DNA from: Tritrichomonas musculus
Taxonomy: Eukaryota; Parabasalia; Tritrichomonadida; Tritrichomonadidae
Direction: 5' to 3'
Length of the DNA: 64,000 bases
Assembly (NCBI GenBank): GCA_039105265.1
Contig: JAPFFF010000030.1
Span: 930,001-994,000 of the forward strand
Made by a program: the position numbers and the translations under genes. The notes under the pieces are model-generated. The model was not told the origin of the DNA and ran no database searches. It saw only the letters and a list, made by a program, of their open reading frames with translations. Shown here piece after piece: positions 42,991 to 53,597 of the stretch (within the stretch, counting starts at the first letter, position 1; every line of letters starts with the position of its first letter).

Positions 42991-44384
42991 AGCAACCTCT
43001 CAATTTCATTCAATTTTCCAAACTTATTGAATGCAAACGATAATACTATTTTTATAGAATTTTTTAGATTCTGATGTTTATTTTTTATACAATCAATTTA
43101 TTGAATAAGTATATCTTTGAAAATAGTATATTAATAAATCAAATTTATTTTAATATTATTTTATAAATATATTTTTATTTCACTTAAATGATTTAAGATT
43201 AATTGAATCTAATTTGATATTAAATTTTATTTTTTAAAAGAATTATCTAACGAATTTAATTGAAAAATTGAAATAAATTGAGTCTTCAGAAAATCAAACA
43301 CCACTTTTTCAGGGGAAATTTAAAAGAGCCCTCAAATATTCTATATTATGCTGACTGTTCAACTCAAATATATATTCTTCCAATTCAAATATTGAAGGCT
43401 ATTTTAAAAAGTTGCTAGGTTTATACCAATTATTTGTCAGTTGTACCATATAACACTATTATTTAAAATACAACTTTTATTTTTTTTGGAGAAATAAGTT
43501 GTATATATATAACTGAGTTATACAATAAGTACATGAGTTATCCATTAAAAACAAACTTGTACACAAAGACATGTGATATGAAAAAATAAATTTAGTCCAT
43601 ATAATTTTGTTTCAATCATAGAAACTCATTCATTTAGCAGATCGTTGCTTATTTACAAGTATGTTGCAAAATACCCTCAATCCACAACTTCAAAATACTC
43701 GGTGCTTTTAATCGTTCAAAAATTTAATCTTTTTTATTATCGTTTAATCAGAGAATATCGGTATATTAAATAAAGTTATTCAATAATATTACGCCAAATA
43801 AATGGGTTCAATAATAATTGAAGCATAAACCACCTCTTTTGAATTAGTTAATTAAAAAGATATGTTTTTTATAAAAATTCTTAAGCAGTTAATACGATAT
43901 TTTTTTATTTAATGCATTTTTATGATTCATTTATTATTATTTGAATAAATGGGGTATTATTAGATTGTTAATTGCAAACATTGGTGAAAATTTTTTATGA
44001 AACCAAAGAAAGCTTTGAAACGAATATTTGAATGGAATTTTGAATTTTATATTTTGAATTTTCCATTTTTATTCAAAAATTTAAATGCGTAAACCTTTGA
44101 ATTTATTTATATATAACTCATTTATATATATATGACTCATATTTCTAATGTACAAGTCATGTATATGTTTTTAACTTATTTTTCCTTTTATATCTAATAT
44201 ATATTGCACATAATATAGTTGTAAAAAACAACAAATATATATAAATATAAACTCTTTTGTTTTTTGCTCTTTTGAGTCATACTGATATAACTGTTAAAAT
44301 CTTATTATTCAAAATTTATATACTTATATATTTGATGTTTACATCCGTCTCTAATATGCTAGTAAATTTTAAAGACAGGGTTGT

Positions 44385-44545
44385 CGATCGATGATGATAA
44401 ATATCGATTATCGGCTCATTATCGATAGTCCGATAATATCGATAAAAATTTGTTTGATAAATAATTATCGATAAATACGTTAAGCAAAACCGCCGATATT
44501 TGGTCACTATCGGACGGTTACGGTTCGATATTCTCCGATATTTTA
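44385..44545. repeat. Cluster of TATCG/CGATA motifs
   Basis: About ten TATCG or CGATA words in 160 bases, several as palindromic TATCGATA or as CCGATA. It is a strong CG-containing island in A/T-rich DNA, comparable with the CGTT cluster near 16.6 kb. Confidence 0.6.
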
Positions 44546-45378
44546 TAATAAAATTTCCATACTTTTTTTTTACATTTTTGATTAAAATTTGGAATTTTAT
44601 ATTTTTAATTGTACTTCAATAGTACATGCTGAAATAAGCGAAATAAGGTCAGAGTGCATTATATGTCCAATATAATAATGAGAAGCTAAAAAATCAGGTT
44701 TTTGATTAATACATAAAAAGATTATTTTCAAAATTTTTAAAAAAGAACCAATTGGCCAACAAAAAAAGATTATGATTAAGAACAAAGTTATAAGACGATA
44801 ATTTCCTCATATCTTCTCAGTATTAAATTATTTCCATATTTGCAAATTAACGAATCTTAATATGTAATGAAATATTAATGCAATGCTACTAAAATAATTT
44901 GCGTTTTTTTTTATTAAAAGAATATCAAGTCTAAAAATATTTAGAGAAATGGAGAGTATTTTATTAATTTACAAAAAGTTATATAAATATATGAATATTC
45001 AAAATATACGATTTTTTCACAAAAAATTGAATGACTTAAATTGTGAATTATTTTCATTCAATTTTTATAGTTAAATTTCAATGATTTATTATCTTCTCAA
45101 ATTAATAACTAATTTAATTCATATATCTAATATGATTTATAAATATATGATTTATAAATATTTTATTTAAAACGATATGATTATAAATACATGATTATAA
45201 ATTTATATATTCAACATATACGATTTTGTCACAAAAAATTGAATGACATAAATTGAGAATCATTTGCATTCAATCTTTATAGTAAAATTTTCAATGATTA
45301 TGAATTGATAAAAGTCATTATACCTCTCAAAAAAAAATTTATATTTTGTATTAAATAAAATAAAGGCCATGAGTTACG

Positions 45379-45389
45379 CTCAAAAAGTG
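45379..45389 (+). promoter_or_regulatory. CTCAAAAAGTG motif upstream of the SDR gene
   Basis: A single copy of the recurring 11-base word, about 90 bases before the start codon. Function unknown. Confidence 0.3.
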
Positions 45390-45459
45390 AACTTTCTTGT
45401 CAATAGCATAAAAATACGATGAAAATTTCATATTGCTCACTATTTATTTAAAGCTCATA

Positions 45460-45465
45460 TCACTT
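45460..45465 (+). promoter_or_regulatory. Initiator-like TCACTT
   Basis: TCACTT has its A 15 bases before the ATG at 45477, matching trichomonad initiators. Confidence 0.55.
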
Positions 45466-45476
45466 TTTATTATTAA

Positions 45477-46310
45477 ATGAACACTAAAAAGGTTTGGTTA
45501 GTAACAGGATGCTCGAAAGGACTAGGCCACTCACTTGTGAAGAAACTTCTCGAAAAAGGCTACCAAGTTGCGGCAACAAGTCGTAATAATCAGAGCTTAA
45601 TTAAACAATTTGGAGAAAAAAGTGATTTATTTTTGCCAGTATCTATGAACGTTGCTGATGAATCCAATGTAAAATCTGTTGTTGACGAAGTTTTCAAGAA
45701 ATTTGGTCGTATAGATGTTCTTGTGAATAATGCAGGCTACACACATCTGGCAACTATTGAAGAAATTGACATGAAAGATGCACGTGCCATGTTTGATGTT
45801 AATGTATTTGGACTTTTAAATGTAACACGTGCTGTTCTTCCAATGATGCGTAAACAACATCGTGGTCATATTTTCAACGTGAGCAGTTTAGGTGCATATA
45901 ACGTAGGTCCATTGTCAGGTTTGTACTGTGCTACAAAACATGCAGTAAAAGCAATCTCAGAAACGTTGGCCCGGGAAGTTTCTGAGTTCGGCATTCATGT
46001 AACCGATGTAAAGCCAGGATTCATGCGTACTGAATTCTTTGGAAGTTCTTACAAGACAACAATTCCACCAAATTCTCCATACAAGAAACTTTATGAAGAA
46101 AATATGAAGTTTTACATGGGACAAAATGGTAACCAAATAGGAGATCCTGAAAAAGCTGCGGAACTATATATCAAAGTTGCTGAAATGGAGAAGCCGTATG
46201 AATCTCTTCCAATGGGAACAGATTCATGTGATGGAATCCGCGATATCTGTGCCAATACAGTAAAATTAATGACTGAAATTCGTCCCGTAGCAGAAAGCAC
46301 AAATTATTGA
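45477..46310 (+). CDS. Short-chain dehydrogenase/reductase
   Basis: 277 residues, the normal length for a classical SDR. Rossmann glycine motif TGCSKGLG (10-17), NNAG (84-87), the catalytic Ser in VSSLGAY, and YCATK (Tyr150, Lys154). Such enzymes oxidise or reduce alcohols and ketones with NAD(P)H; Arg/Ser-rich positions after strand beta-2 (TSRNN) favour NADPH. The sequence has a bacterial flavour (DVKPGFMRTEFFGSS, a long C-terminal segment as in oxidoreductases related to retinol/steroid SDRs), suggesting lateral transfer; this is inference. GC content is well above the spacer. It is followed by a broken old-yellow-enzyme-like gene and a convergent FMN reductase. Confidence 0.92.
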   Translation: MNTKKVWLVTGCSKGLGHSLVKKLLEKGYQVAATSRNNQSLIKQFGEKSDLFLPVSMNVADESNVKSVVDEVFKKFGRIDVLVNNAGYTHLATIEEIDMKDARAMFDVNVFGLLNVTRAVLPMMRKQHRGHIFNVSSLGAYNVGPLSGLYCATKHAVKAISETLAREVSEFGIHVTDVKPGFMRTEFFGSSYKTTIPPNSPYKKLYEENMKFYMGQNGNQIGDPEKAAELYIKVAEMEKPYESLPMGTDSCDGIRDICANTVKLMTEIRPVAESTNY

Positions 46311-46457
46311 GGAGTTTTTTTAAATAAAAAAAAACATTATTAAATTTTAATTATTATTTTAAATATTATTAAGCATAATTGAATCATCTAATTGAATATT
46401 ATTTTATTTACCATTTGTCATGACCTTTGTTTTGATTCAATTTTATATTATTTGAAA

Positions 46458-46881
46458 ATGTCAATCGTATTTTCTCCATTTAAAATAAGAAACTTGGAAT
46501 TATGCAATCATTTCATGCGCTCATCAACCAATGAACAAAAATCTGATAATGATGGCCTCCTTACAAAAGATTTCAAAGATCTGATTATTAAATTATCAGA
46601 AAGCCACATTGGATTAATAATTACTGGCTTCAAGTATGTACATCCAAAAATGAAATTAACAGAAAAAGTAGATATCTATTCAAATGATGGTTTCTACTGA
46701 CCCAAACGTTCATCAAAAATGTGAAAAAGCAGTATTTGATTGAGTACAACTTGGTGTCGGCTATGAATTTCTTCTTTCATCATTTTTATCTCCAGTAACA
46801 AATCATAGAAATGATGAATATGTAGGCAATGAAGAGAATATATTTCGAGTTACTGAAACGTTGGTAGTCATAAAAATTTAG
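46458..46881 (+). pseudogene. Broken NADH:flavin oxidoreductase (old yellow enzyme family)
   Basis: From the ATG at 46458 the frame reads MSIVFSPFKIRNLELCNHFM, RSSTNEQKSDNDGLLTKDF and LIITGFKYVHP, the N-terminal strand and FMN-binding start of OYE-type TIM barrels, then stops at 46698-46700. After a short stretch another frame (46743-46881) gives YEFLLSSFLSPVTNHRNDEY and VGNEENIFR, matching the conserved FLSPxxNxRxDEYGGSxENR block much further along the barrel. The middle of the gene is therefore deleted and the rest truncated. An intact protein would be 330 residues or more; this remnant cannot be an enzyme. Confidence 0.82.
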
Positions 46882-46952
46882 CTTTGCTTTTGATAAAACT
46901 TGTTAAATAAATAAAAAAAAATTGTAGAGAATAAAAAAAATCACTTTTGTTT

Positions 46953-47600
46953 TTATGAAACTAGTCTTTTGCCTAATTCGTATGCTTGCTGTAGTTCCTT
47001 TGGAAATAGTTCTTGACTATCTTTGTATTTTTGTTCAAGATTGAAATATGACATGTCATATTTTGAGTAATCTTTGACTTGAAGTGTATTGTAAACTGGT
47101 AATATTTCACTTTCACCAAAAATGTATTTATTGTTAAAGTTAATACGATCAAAAAAAGCTGGATACATCTGATCGCATGATTTCTTGTCAACATTCATCG
47201 TAAATATGAATCCAACTTTGATCTTTTTCCCAAAAACCGAGGCTTTGTATTTATTGTATACATAATTAGAAAACCACATTCTCTCAAGAACCGGGTGAAT
47301 AGCAGCTGACATAAAACCCCAGTAAATAGGTGAACCAACAACAAGGGCATCTGCGGTTTTGAGTTCTTTTAATATTGGTGTTAAACCATCTCTAAGAACG
47401 CATCGACCATCAAATTTATGATCACTCCTTTTACATTGAAGGCAGCTTTCGCATGGCTTAATGTTCTTTAAATCAGATATTTGATATAATTTTATTTCAG
47501 CACCTGCTGATTTGGCTCCTTCGAGACATTTCTGGACCATAATGTCTGTATTAAATCCTTTTCTAGGACTTCCATTGAACCCGATGATCTTTTTTATCAT
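46953..47600 (-). CDS. NADPH-dependent FMN reductase / flavodoxin-fold protein with Cys cluster
   Basis: 215 residues from the ATG at 47598-47600; the upstream extension has only a TTG. The flavodoxin-like fold starts with KIIGFNGSPRKGFNTDIM (phosphate-binding loop for FMN), followed by PCESCLQCKR and a fourth Cys 11 residues later (C-x2-C-x2-C-x10-C), then ALVVGSPIYWGFMSAAIHPVLER. The Cys arrangement recalls iron-sulfur flavoproteins of anaerobes, where it can hold a 4Fe-4S cluster; with the fourth Cys displaced, cluster binding is uncertain. The likely role is flavin or quinone reduction or oxygen detoxification. Such genes in trichomonads are generally of bacterial origin. It is convergent with the broken OYE gene. 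Confidence 0.88.
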   Translation of the reverse strand: MIKKIIGFNGSPRKGFNTDIMVQKCLEGAKSAGAEIKLYQISDLKNIKPCESCLQCKRSDHKFDGRCVLRDGLTPILKELKTADALVVGSPIYWGFMSAAIHPVLERMWFSNYVYNKYKASVFGKKIKVGFIFTMNVDKKSCDQMYPAFFDRINFNNKYIFGESEILPVYNTLQVKDYSKYDMSYFNLEQKYKDSQELFPKELQQAYELGKRLVS

Positions 47601-47615
47601 TTTAATTAAAAATAA

Positions 47616-47621
47616 AAATGA
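47616..47621 (-). promoter_or_regulatory. Initiator-like TCATTT of the FMN reductase
   Basis: On the minus strand TCATTT has its A 19 bases before the ATG. Confidence 0.5.
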
Positions 47622-48583
47622 ATTCAATGAGCAAAATATTAAAATTTATAAATCTTTTTAAACATAAGGTATTTCTGAATAATTAGAATATTTAAATATT
47701 ATGTATATATATTAAAAAATTAAAATTAAATTATTTAAATTTAAACCTGAGTAATTAATAAGATAAACTTAATCAATTAATAATAAATTATCGTAATTGA
47801 ATTTTTTAAAAAAAAATGAATTCACATCACTCCAAATACTATTGATGATTCAGTGATTCACAGCATCAATTGTCTGATTTCTTTGATTTAAAAAACTTGT
47901 ATTTATACTTTATAGCAAATATTTATTTGTTTGTTTCATTGTATAATTGAATCATTTGTTGTTTTTAAACTTTTTTTGGTAAAGATATATTGAAATTTAA
48001 TTTTATCATTAGAAATGGACAATCATTCATTTTTGTCCAAAAAAGTTGTGTGAAAAAAAAATCTATCAAAAAATATCGTATATAAAAAAGTTGAATGTAA
48101 ATTTTATATACGATATGAATTGAGTTGATAAATACACCTTTTAAGGTCAAAAATTTTTCGTTCTATTTTTTTGTTTGATAATTTGATTATGAATTGATAA
48201 ATCTCAAAACATACCAATCAAGGTTAATGATTCAATTCAAATCTTATAGTATTATTCAGAATTAATTGAAAAATAAATTCATATAAATTTATTGTATAGT
48301 CTACAGGAAAACCCCCCTACCAATGGAAAACCCCCTACCATTTTTATTCACCTGTTTTTGGCCTTTAATGGTGGCAAAAAGTACGTTGGTGGAAAACCGA
48401 CCTACCATAAAAAAATTGAATAGATTGCATTTTTAAATACTAAAACCTAAATATATTAGTCTAGAGTAAAACCCCCTACCAAATCTCTATATAAAAGAGT
48501 TAGAATCATAATATTATATATACATATAGATAAAATTTTCATTTGATAAAATAATTATTGTTATTTAAAAAATGTTTATTTTA

Positions 48584-49654
48584 GGGAAAATGCATTCTAG
48601 CCCCCATTTTTCATATCACATTTCTTTTTGGGGGCTAAATGATTTTTTGTTTATTTTTTTATTGAAAGTTGTATTTTAGCCCCCAAATTTTTTTATTCAT
48701 AAGTATTTTTCATTCCATAGACTTATCATTTCGCAAGTATTTCCCAAAATATTTTTTCTTTGTTGCTCATATATGCATATTACTAAATAAATAAATAGAA
48801 TTGGTTGAAAATATAAAAAGATATTATTATTTTTCTCTGTTTATAGGTAAAAAAGGGCATTTAATCTCTTGAATTTGATAGAAATAAAATGATTAAAGGT
48901 TTTATTCATAATATTTTTTCTTTATATAATGTTTTGTTTAATCAAAGATTATATATTCTAAAAATTTTTTTTGCGTTTTTGGTTATATGTGTGTAATTAT
49001 TTTCGAATATCGTTTATTATTTTATTCACCAAAGAATTTCTCTATTTTTAATCATTTTTGTTGTCCATGAAAAAAAACTAAACGACTTTATATTGTTTTT
49101 TTTTTTTTTTTTATATTAATTTAATTAAATTGATCCTGAAACACACTAATTCTTATTTAGGATCAATTTAATTAAATTATTTAACGCAGCAACATTTTCT
49201 TTTTGCCCAAAATGATCTTAAACTTAAACCAAACATTATACTTTCATATTTTTATAATGAATATGAAATATAATAATTTATTCAGGTTAATATAAACCCC
49301 AGCTTTATGGCTTTTTTGGTGATAATTTATATTTTCCAGTATGAGTTAATGATTCTTTACCTTTTTATTCTATCCATCATTAAATTGTTTATCGTAATAA
49401 AGTAATCATCAAGAATTATTGATGTTTTTTAGAATTTTTCGTTTTATTTTTATCTTTATATGTTTTTTAATATATAATTTCCTTTTTTTTTGCATATATT
49501 TTATTTTAATATGCTTTTTTTGCTCTTTTTTTTAATACATTTACGATTATTTTCAATTGAAAAAGTTTTCAAAAAAGTGGGGGCTAAAAAACACATTTTT
49601 ACATTTTTTCCCCCAATTTTCCTTTCAATTTTTGGGGGCTAAAAAAAGTTCCCC
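48584..49654. mobile_element. MULE-like non-autonomous element, 9-bp target duplication
   Basis: 1071 bp inserted into the duplicated spacer: TTTATTTTA at 48575-48583 is repeated at 49655-49663, while the empty site in copy 1 has it once. The ends are GGGAAAATGCATTCTAGCCC and, inversely, GGGGAACTTTTTTTAGCCC. The nonamer TAGCCCCCA occurs three times near the left end (48599, inverted at 48629, 48677) and twice inverted near the right end (49579, 49633). The 9-bp duplication fits Mutator-like elements. No coding frame. It also splits a TAGTCTA MITE half. Confidence 0.88.
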
Positions 49655-49778
49655 TTTATTTTATATTCAATTTGTTTTTTGTTTCATAATTGACTTTAGC
49701 AATAAAACTTTATTTGCAATTTAAAGTTTTATATCATGAATTATTAAATATATTTCAAATAAAAATACATTAGAAAAA

Positions 49779-51214
49779 GGGAAGTGTAATTTTTCCCCAG
49801 AAAATTGAATGGAAAAAACTGGGGAAAAATGGTAAAAAAATGGGGAAAAATGGTAATTTTTTTGAATTGAAAATGATCGTTTTTTAAAAAATATTTTTTA
49901 TAAAATTACAGTATAAACAACATTTAGAGTTTCAAAATTAAAATAAAATATTAAGAAAAAGAACAATACATAAAATGCATATGTCTATTACCCCAAAAAA
50001 AGAATTTTAAAAATATCAACATTACAATTAAAAGGAAAAATTTCTAATTCGAAATGACTGACAAAAATTGTATTACATATAAATGAATATAATAATTATA
50101 TAAATGTTATCCCAGAGAAAATTTAAAAATACATAAGAGAAAATGAAAAAAGCAATATTTTTCATTTTATTTTAGGTAAAATCAGAACCAAATTAGAGAA
50201 GAATATGAAGTACTTTTGAAATAAATAATTATAACAAAAAAGAAAAAATCACATGTCAATTCATATCAGAAAAATGATGAAGTTCGTTTGAAATAAAAAT
50301 CTCATTGTAATATAAAATATCATGTTTTTGCCTGTATTTTAATATATATATAAATAAAACGATTATACTATGATTTATAAATTCAAAACCTAAAAATATA
50401 AAGGATTTATGTAATATAAACACTTTTTTTCAAAATATAAAATTTTCTAATGTATAGGTTATCAAAAACACTCCATAGGTGTATCTTGAATATGCAACCA
50501 TTCTTCCCAGGAAAAAAAGGTAGCGTAGCAATTATTTATTCACATTATGATTAAATTTTTGATATTATTTAAATAATCAATAAATTGAGATAGAATATTA
50601 GGAAAATTTGAGAAATCATCTTATCTTGAATTTCAATAAAAATATGCATTAAAAAGTGTATTAGTATAGAATATATCATTTTAGACAATAAAAATCTTTT
50701 TAATTCAATTATTAAAAAAGTTGGAGCTAATAAATTAGAGAAAAAATAGTGATTGAGCAAAATTCTCATTTATATTTATTTATATTGTATTTTTAGATAA
50801 TAATCTTTAAAATTACCCTGCATTCATCTTCCTGAAATAAGATCAGATTATTCATAATATAATAAAAAATTTGTAAATTTCAGGTTTATAAAGGTTCAAA
50901 ATTGGTTTATAATGCTCCTAGATAATTTTAACTTTATTTGAACAGTTAAATTTTTGAAACGATAATTTTTGCATTTGATAAGATATTTGATTAAAAAAAA
51001 AATTCAAAAAAAACTTTATTTGTACCCTTAATAATGATTAACCATGCTAGAAAAGAGTTGATACTGCATTAAAAAGGCCGAATGTTGACTGATTTAAAAG
51101 TTGGGGAAAAATGGTGAAAATTTACATTTTTTTTATAAAATTTTATGCAAAAAACCATTTTTCCCGAGGTTGAAATGTGATATAAAAAAAGTTGGGGAAA
51201 AAAGGTAATTTCCC
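49779..51214. mobile_element. Second MULE-like non-autonomous element, 9-bp target duplication
   Basis: 1436 bp flanked by TTAGAAAAA (49770-49778 and 51215-51223); the empty site in copy 1 has a single similar CTAGCAAAT. The ends are GGGAAGTGTAATTTTTCCCC and, inversely, GGGAAATTACCTTTTTTCCC. Subterminal copies of GGGGAAAAATGGTAA occur at 49821 and 49842, and relatives at 51103, 51154 (inverted) and 51194. No coding frame. The GGGAA start, GC-run nonamers and 9-bp duplication match the first element, though the interiors are unrelated. Confidence 0.86.
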
Positions 51215-51327
51215 TTAGAAAAAGGATTTTATTTTTTTTATTCTCATAAAGTTAAGAGAATTATTTTTTAATAGAAGTAATTTAAGTTTCATTATCGTAT
51301 AAATGATCAAATATCATTACTAGTTAA

Positions 51328-52089
51328 TTAAATGTATTCATCATCAGAAAAAAAATCTAATACATCTAAATTTAAATTGGAAACTTGGTCAGAGCTAAAA
51401 AAAATTTGTTCTTTTCCTTCAGATTTGTTATTTATTTTTATTGCCTTTTTTGAATCTGATTTGTTTGCATTTGGTTCATCGTTTTCTACTGATTTTGGAT
51501 TTTGATTATCATTTTTCTCTTTGTTCGTGTCTAGGAAATCTTTTTTATTGTTATTTTTGCGATGTATAAAGAAACTCCATCGGTTTTTAATACTATTAGC
51601 ACTTCGATTTGGAAAATGATTTTTGATGACTGACCATTTTGGTCCTTTCTCTTGAAATAACTGTTTTAATAACTCATCCTCTTCTTTCGTCCATTCTCCT
51701 TGAAAAACACCTGGAACCAAATAGTTTATATATCGATCTCTACATTGTTTTGCTGTTCTTCCTTCCATGAAACTTGAAATTTCAAGCCAACTTTTTGCGC
51801 CCAAACGACCAACCAACTCTTGTAGCTTCTTATCTTCATCTGATGAAAAAAATTGTCTTGGACGTTTTTTCTTTTTAATTGAAGGTATTGTAATATTTGC
51901 ATCAATGCTGGCTTGACAATTAATAGTATGGACATTATTTATAGATCCAAAAGGATTTATTGTGATTTCTAATTGAAGAGGAACATTAAAAGTTATGCAA
52001 TTTGAAGTATTATCATGATTATTTTGAATTCCGGGATGATTCAATTGATGAACTGTAACATTAACACGAACATTTTCTAGATTGTCCAT
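51328..52089 (-). CDS. R2R3-Myb DNA-binding protein, copy C
   Basis: 253 residues from the ATG at 52087-52089; upstream only TTG is available. Same R2R3 layout as copy A, with MDNLENVRVNVTVHQ at the N-terminus, FFSSDEDKK in R2 and a WSFFIHRKNNNKK end to R3. Silent differences show C and D form one subgroup and A and B another. Its 5' flank is unrelated to those of A, B and D and lacks the CAGTTG leader motif, so its control probably differs. Its 3' flank belongs to the segmental duplication. Confidence 0.93.
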   Translation of the reverse strand: MDNLENVRVNVTVHQLNHPGIQNNHDNTSNCITFNVPLQLEITINPFGSINNVHTINCQASIDANITIPSIKKKKRPRQFFSSDEDKKLQELVGRLGAKSWLEISSFMEGRTAKQCRDRYINYLVPGVFQGEWTKEEDELLKQLFQEKGPKWSVIKNHFPNRSANSIKNRWSFFIHRKNNNKKDFLDTNKEKNDNQNPKSVENDEPNANKSDSKKAIKINNKSEGKEQIFFSSDQVSNLNLDVLDFFSDDEYI

Positions 52090-52537
52090 TTTATAATATA
52101 AAGTCAATTAACTAAATAACCATAAAAAATCGTATTTAATGGTCAATTAATATAAACTTTTTGAAATATTTATTCAATGTTGTCATAACAGATAAATCAT
52201 GGTTAAATACTTTTTCAGATTTATTAACAGTATTTTAACATCTTGTTTGAAAATTGAATAAACAAAACTAGAAAATTAAAAATAACAATATTCAAATAAT
52301 GGTGTAACGATATAAAAATACTTTTGTTTTATATTTATATTTTATATATAATGTTATATTCAATAACAGATAAATGTTGTCCGGAATTATAAAATTAATG
52401 CTGTGCATATATATCTGTATATTAAAATTGAATGGTGAGTGCGATTCTGAGCTCTCAAATTATTTCAATTTTTTCTATAGATTGAAATTAACTCATATGA
52501 ATTCTTTTTCTGAAATTCCATCTTAATCATGTGTATG
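52090..52537. other. Spacer upstream of Myb C
   Basis: AT-rich; no gene or conserved Myb leader found. Confidence 0.5.
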
Positions 52538-53064
52538 CTAGGCTTTTGTGTCCAAACGAGTTTGTATTCAAAAAGTATCCAATGGATACTCATTTTTGTT
52601 CGTTATTTTTTGAGAGAATTTGAGTATCCAAAATAGCCAAAATGGACACTTTAATTCAATCTTGGATACACCTTTCAATTTTCATTGATTATTTTGAATG
52701 TATATTTCGTTTGACCAATTATATCGCTCCAAATTTACATTGAATTTTATTTTTTATTTCAAATGTTGATCTTCTTGGTCAAAATCATTCTTAGTGAATT
52801 TGAAAAGTTTATAATTCATATTTGAGAGGTTTTTTAAAAATTAAGAATAGTAGGTGTTTAAGACATTTATTATTGCTTTTTTTCTGATATTAATGAGTTT
52901 ATTAAAGGAAAAATAAAGTATCCAATAAAAAATTTTTTGGATACTTCAACACAAATCTTTGAATAAAATACTAAATAAAAAAGCAGTTTTATGTCCAAAA
53001 AAAGTGACAGCTTTTTACAAAAAGTCGAAAATGGACACTCAGTTCACTGGATACAAAAGCCTAG
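52538..53064. mobile_element. hAT-like MITE, 8-bp target duplication
   Basis: 527 bp with ends CTAGGCTTTTGTGTCCA and, inversely, CTAGGCTTTTGTATCCA, flanked by the direct repeat TGTGTATG (52530-52537 and 53065-53072). Seven copies of GGATAC/GTATCC are scattered inside near both ends. An 8-bp duplication with short ends is characteristic of hAT elements. No transposase is encoded. Confidence 0.88.
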
Positions 53065-53212
53065 TGTGTATGGCAACTTCAAAAAAAACAAAAAAAAATA
53101 GTTTTTTAAAATATTGTAAATATATATTCTATAGTATATATATATGTATATAATATGATCAAATAAAAACAAATTATTTTTTTTGCATATATAAACATAT
53201 TCTTATTTCCTT

Positions 53213-53597
53213 AAACTAAGTTTTTTAATTTGTCCCTTCTTATCGTCCTCTCAAATTTGAATAAAGCTAAATATTTTTTTTAAGTTATTAAGGCTTGAAT
53301 ACCTTCATTCATTTCAGGTCGAGGCTCCCGCTATTACCTTAACCAATTGGGCTTAGCCCTCAAAAGCTCCCAAAGCTATTTAAAAGGTATTTTTCCTGAA
53401 TAAAAAACTTTTTTATATTCTTTTTTTTTTTTATTTTCATCTTCTCAAAATTGAAAGATATGGTATTTTAAAAAAAATAATTTGTCCCTAGTAGGGACTC
53501 CCTACTTATCGTCCTACTTTCTGAAGACTCATATAAAATTTGAATTAAAAACTCTCAATTTTTTTGTGAATAAGGTAATAATTAAAAAACTTAGTTT
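53213..53597. mobile_element. 0.37-kb inverted-end element with a tRNA-like core, copy 2
   Basis: Inverted copy of 42623-42990 with the same AAACTAAGTTTTTTAATT ends. Read inversely the core gives GGGCTAAGCCCAATTGGTTA, AAGGTAATAGCGGGAGCC and, about 35 bases on, GTATTCAAGCC, close to polymerase III A and B boxes. A palindrome GTCCCTAGTAGGGAC near 53486 is extra to this copy. Confidence 0.75.

Larger units (their letters stand above)
42991..45476. other. Long AT-rich spacer before the SDR gene
   Basis: No gene supported. It contains scattered AACTGAGTTAT/ATAACTCA words, the TATCG-rich patch at 44385-44545, and two related sequences near 45000-45060 and 45195-45270 sharing TTGAATGAC and CATTCAAT words. 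Confidence 0.5.
47649..51327. repeat. Segmental duplication, copy 2, with two nested insertions
   Basis: Matches 39921-41065 nearly base for base from TAAATCTTTTTAAAC onward, interrupted by insertions at 48584-49654 and 49779-51214. It joins Myb C on the right, as copy 1 joins Myb B. On the left the shared sequence starts 48 bases before the FMN reductase start codon. Confidence 0.85.

Noticed and set aside
52959-53153. 64-codon frame
   Set aside because: It lies across the end of the hAT-like MITE and its flank, so it is not a gene.
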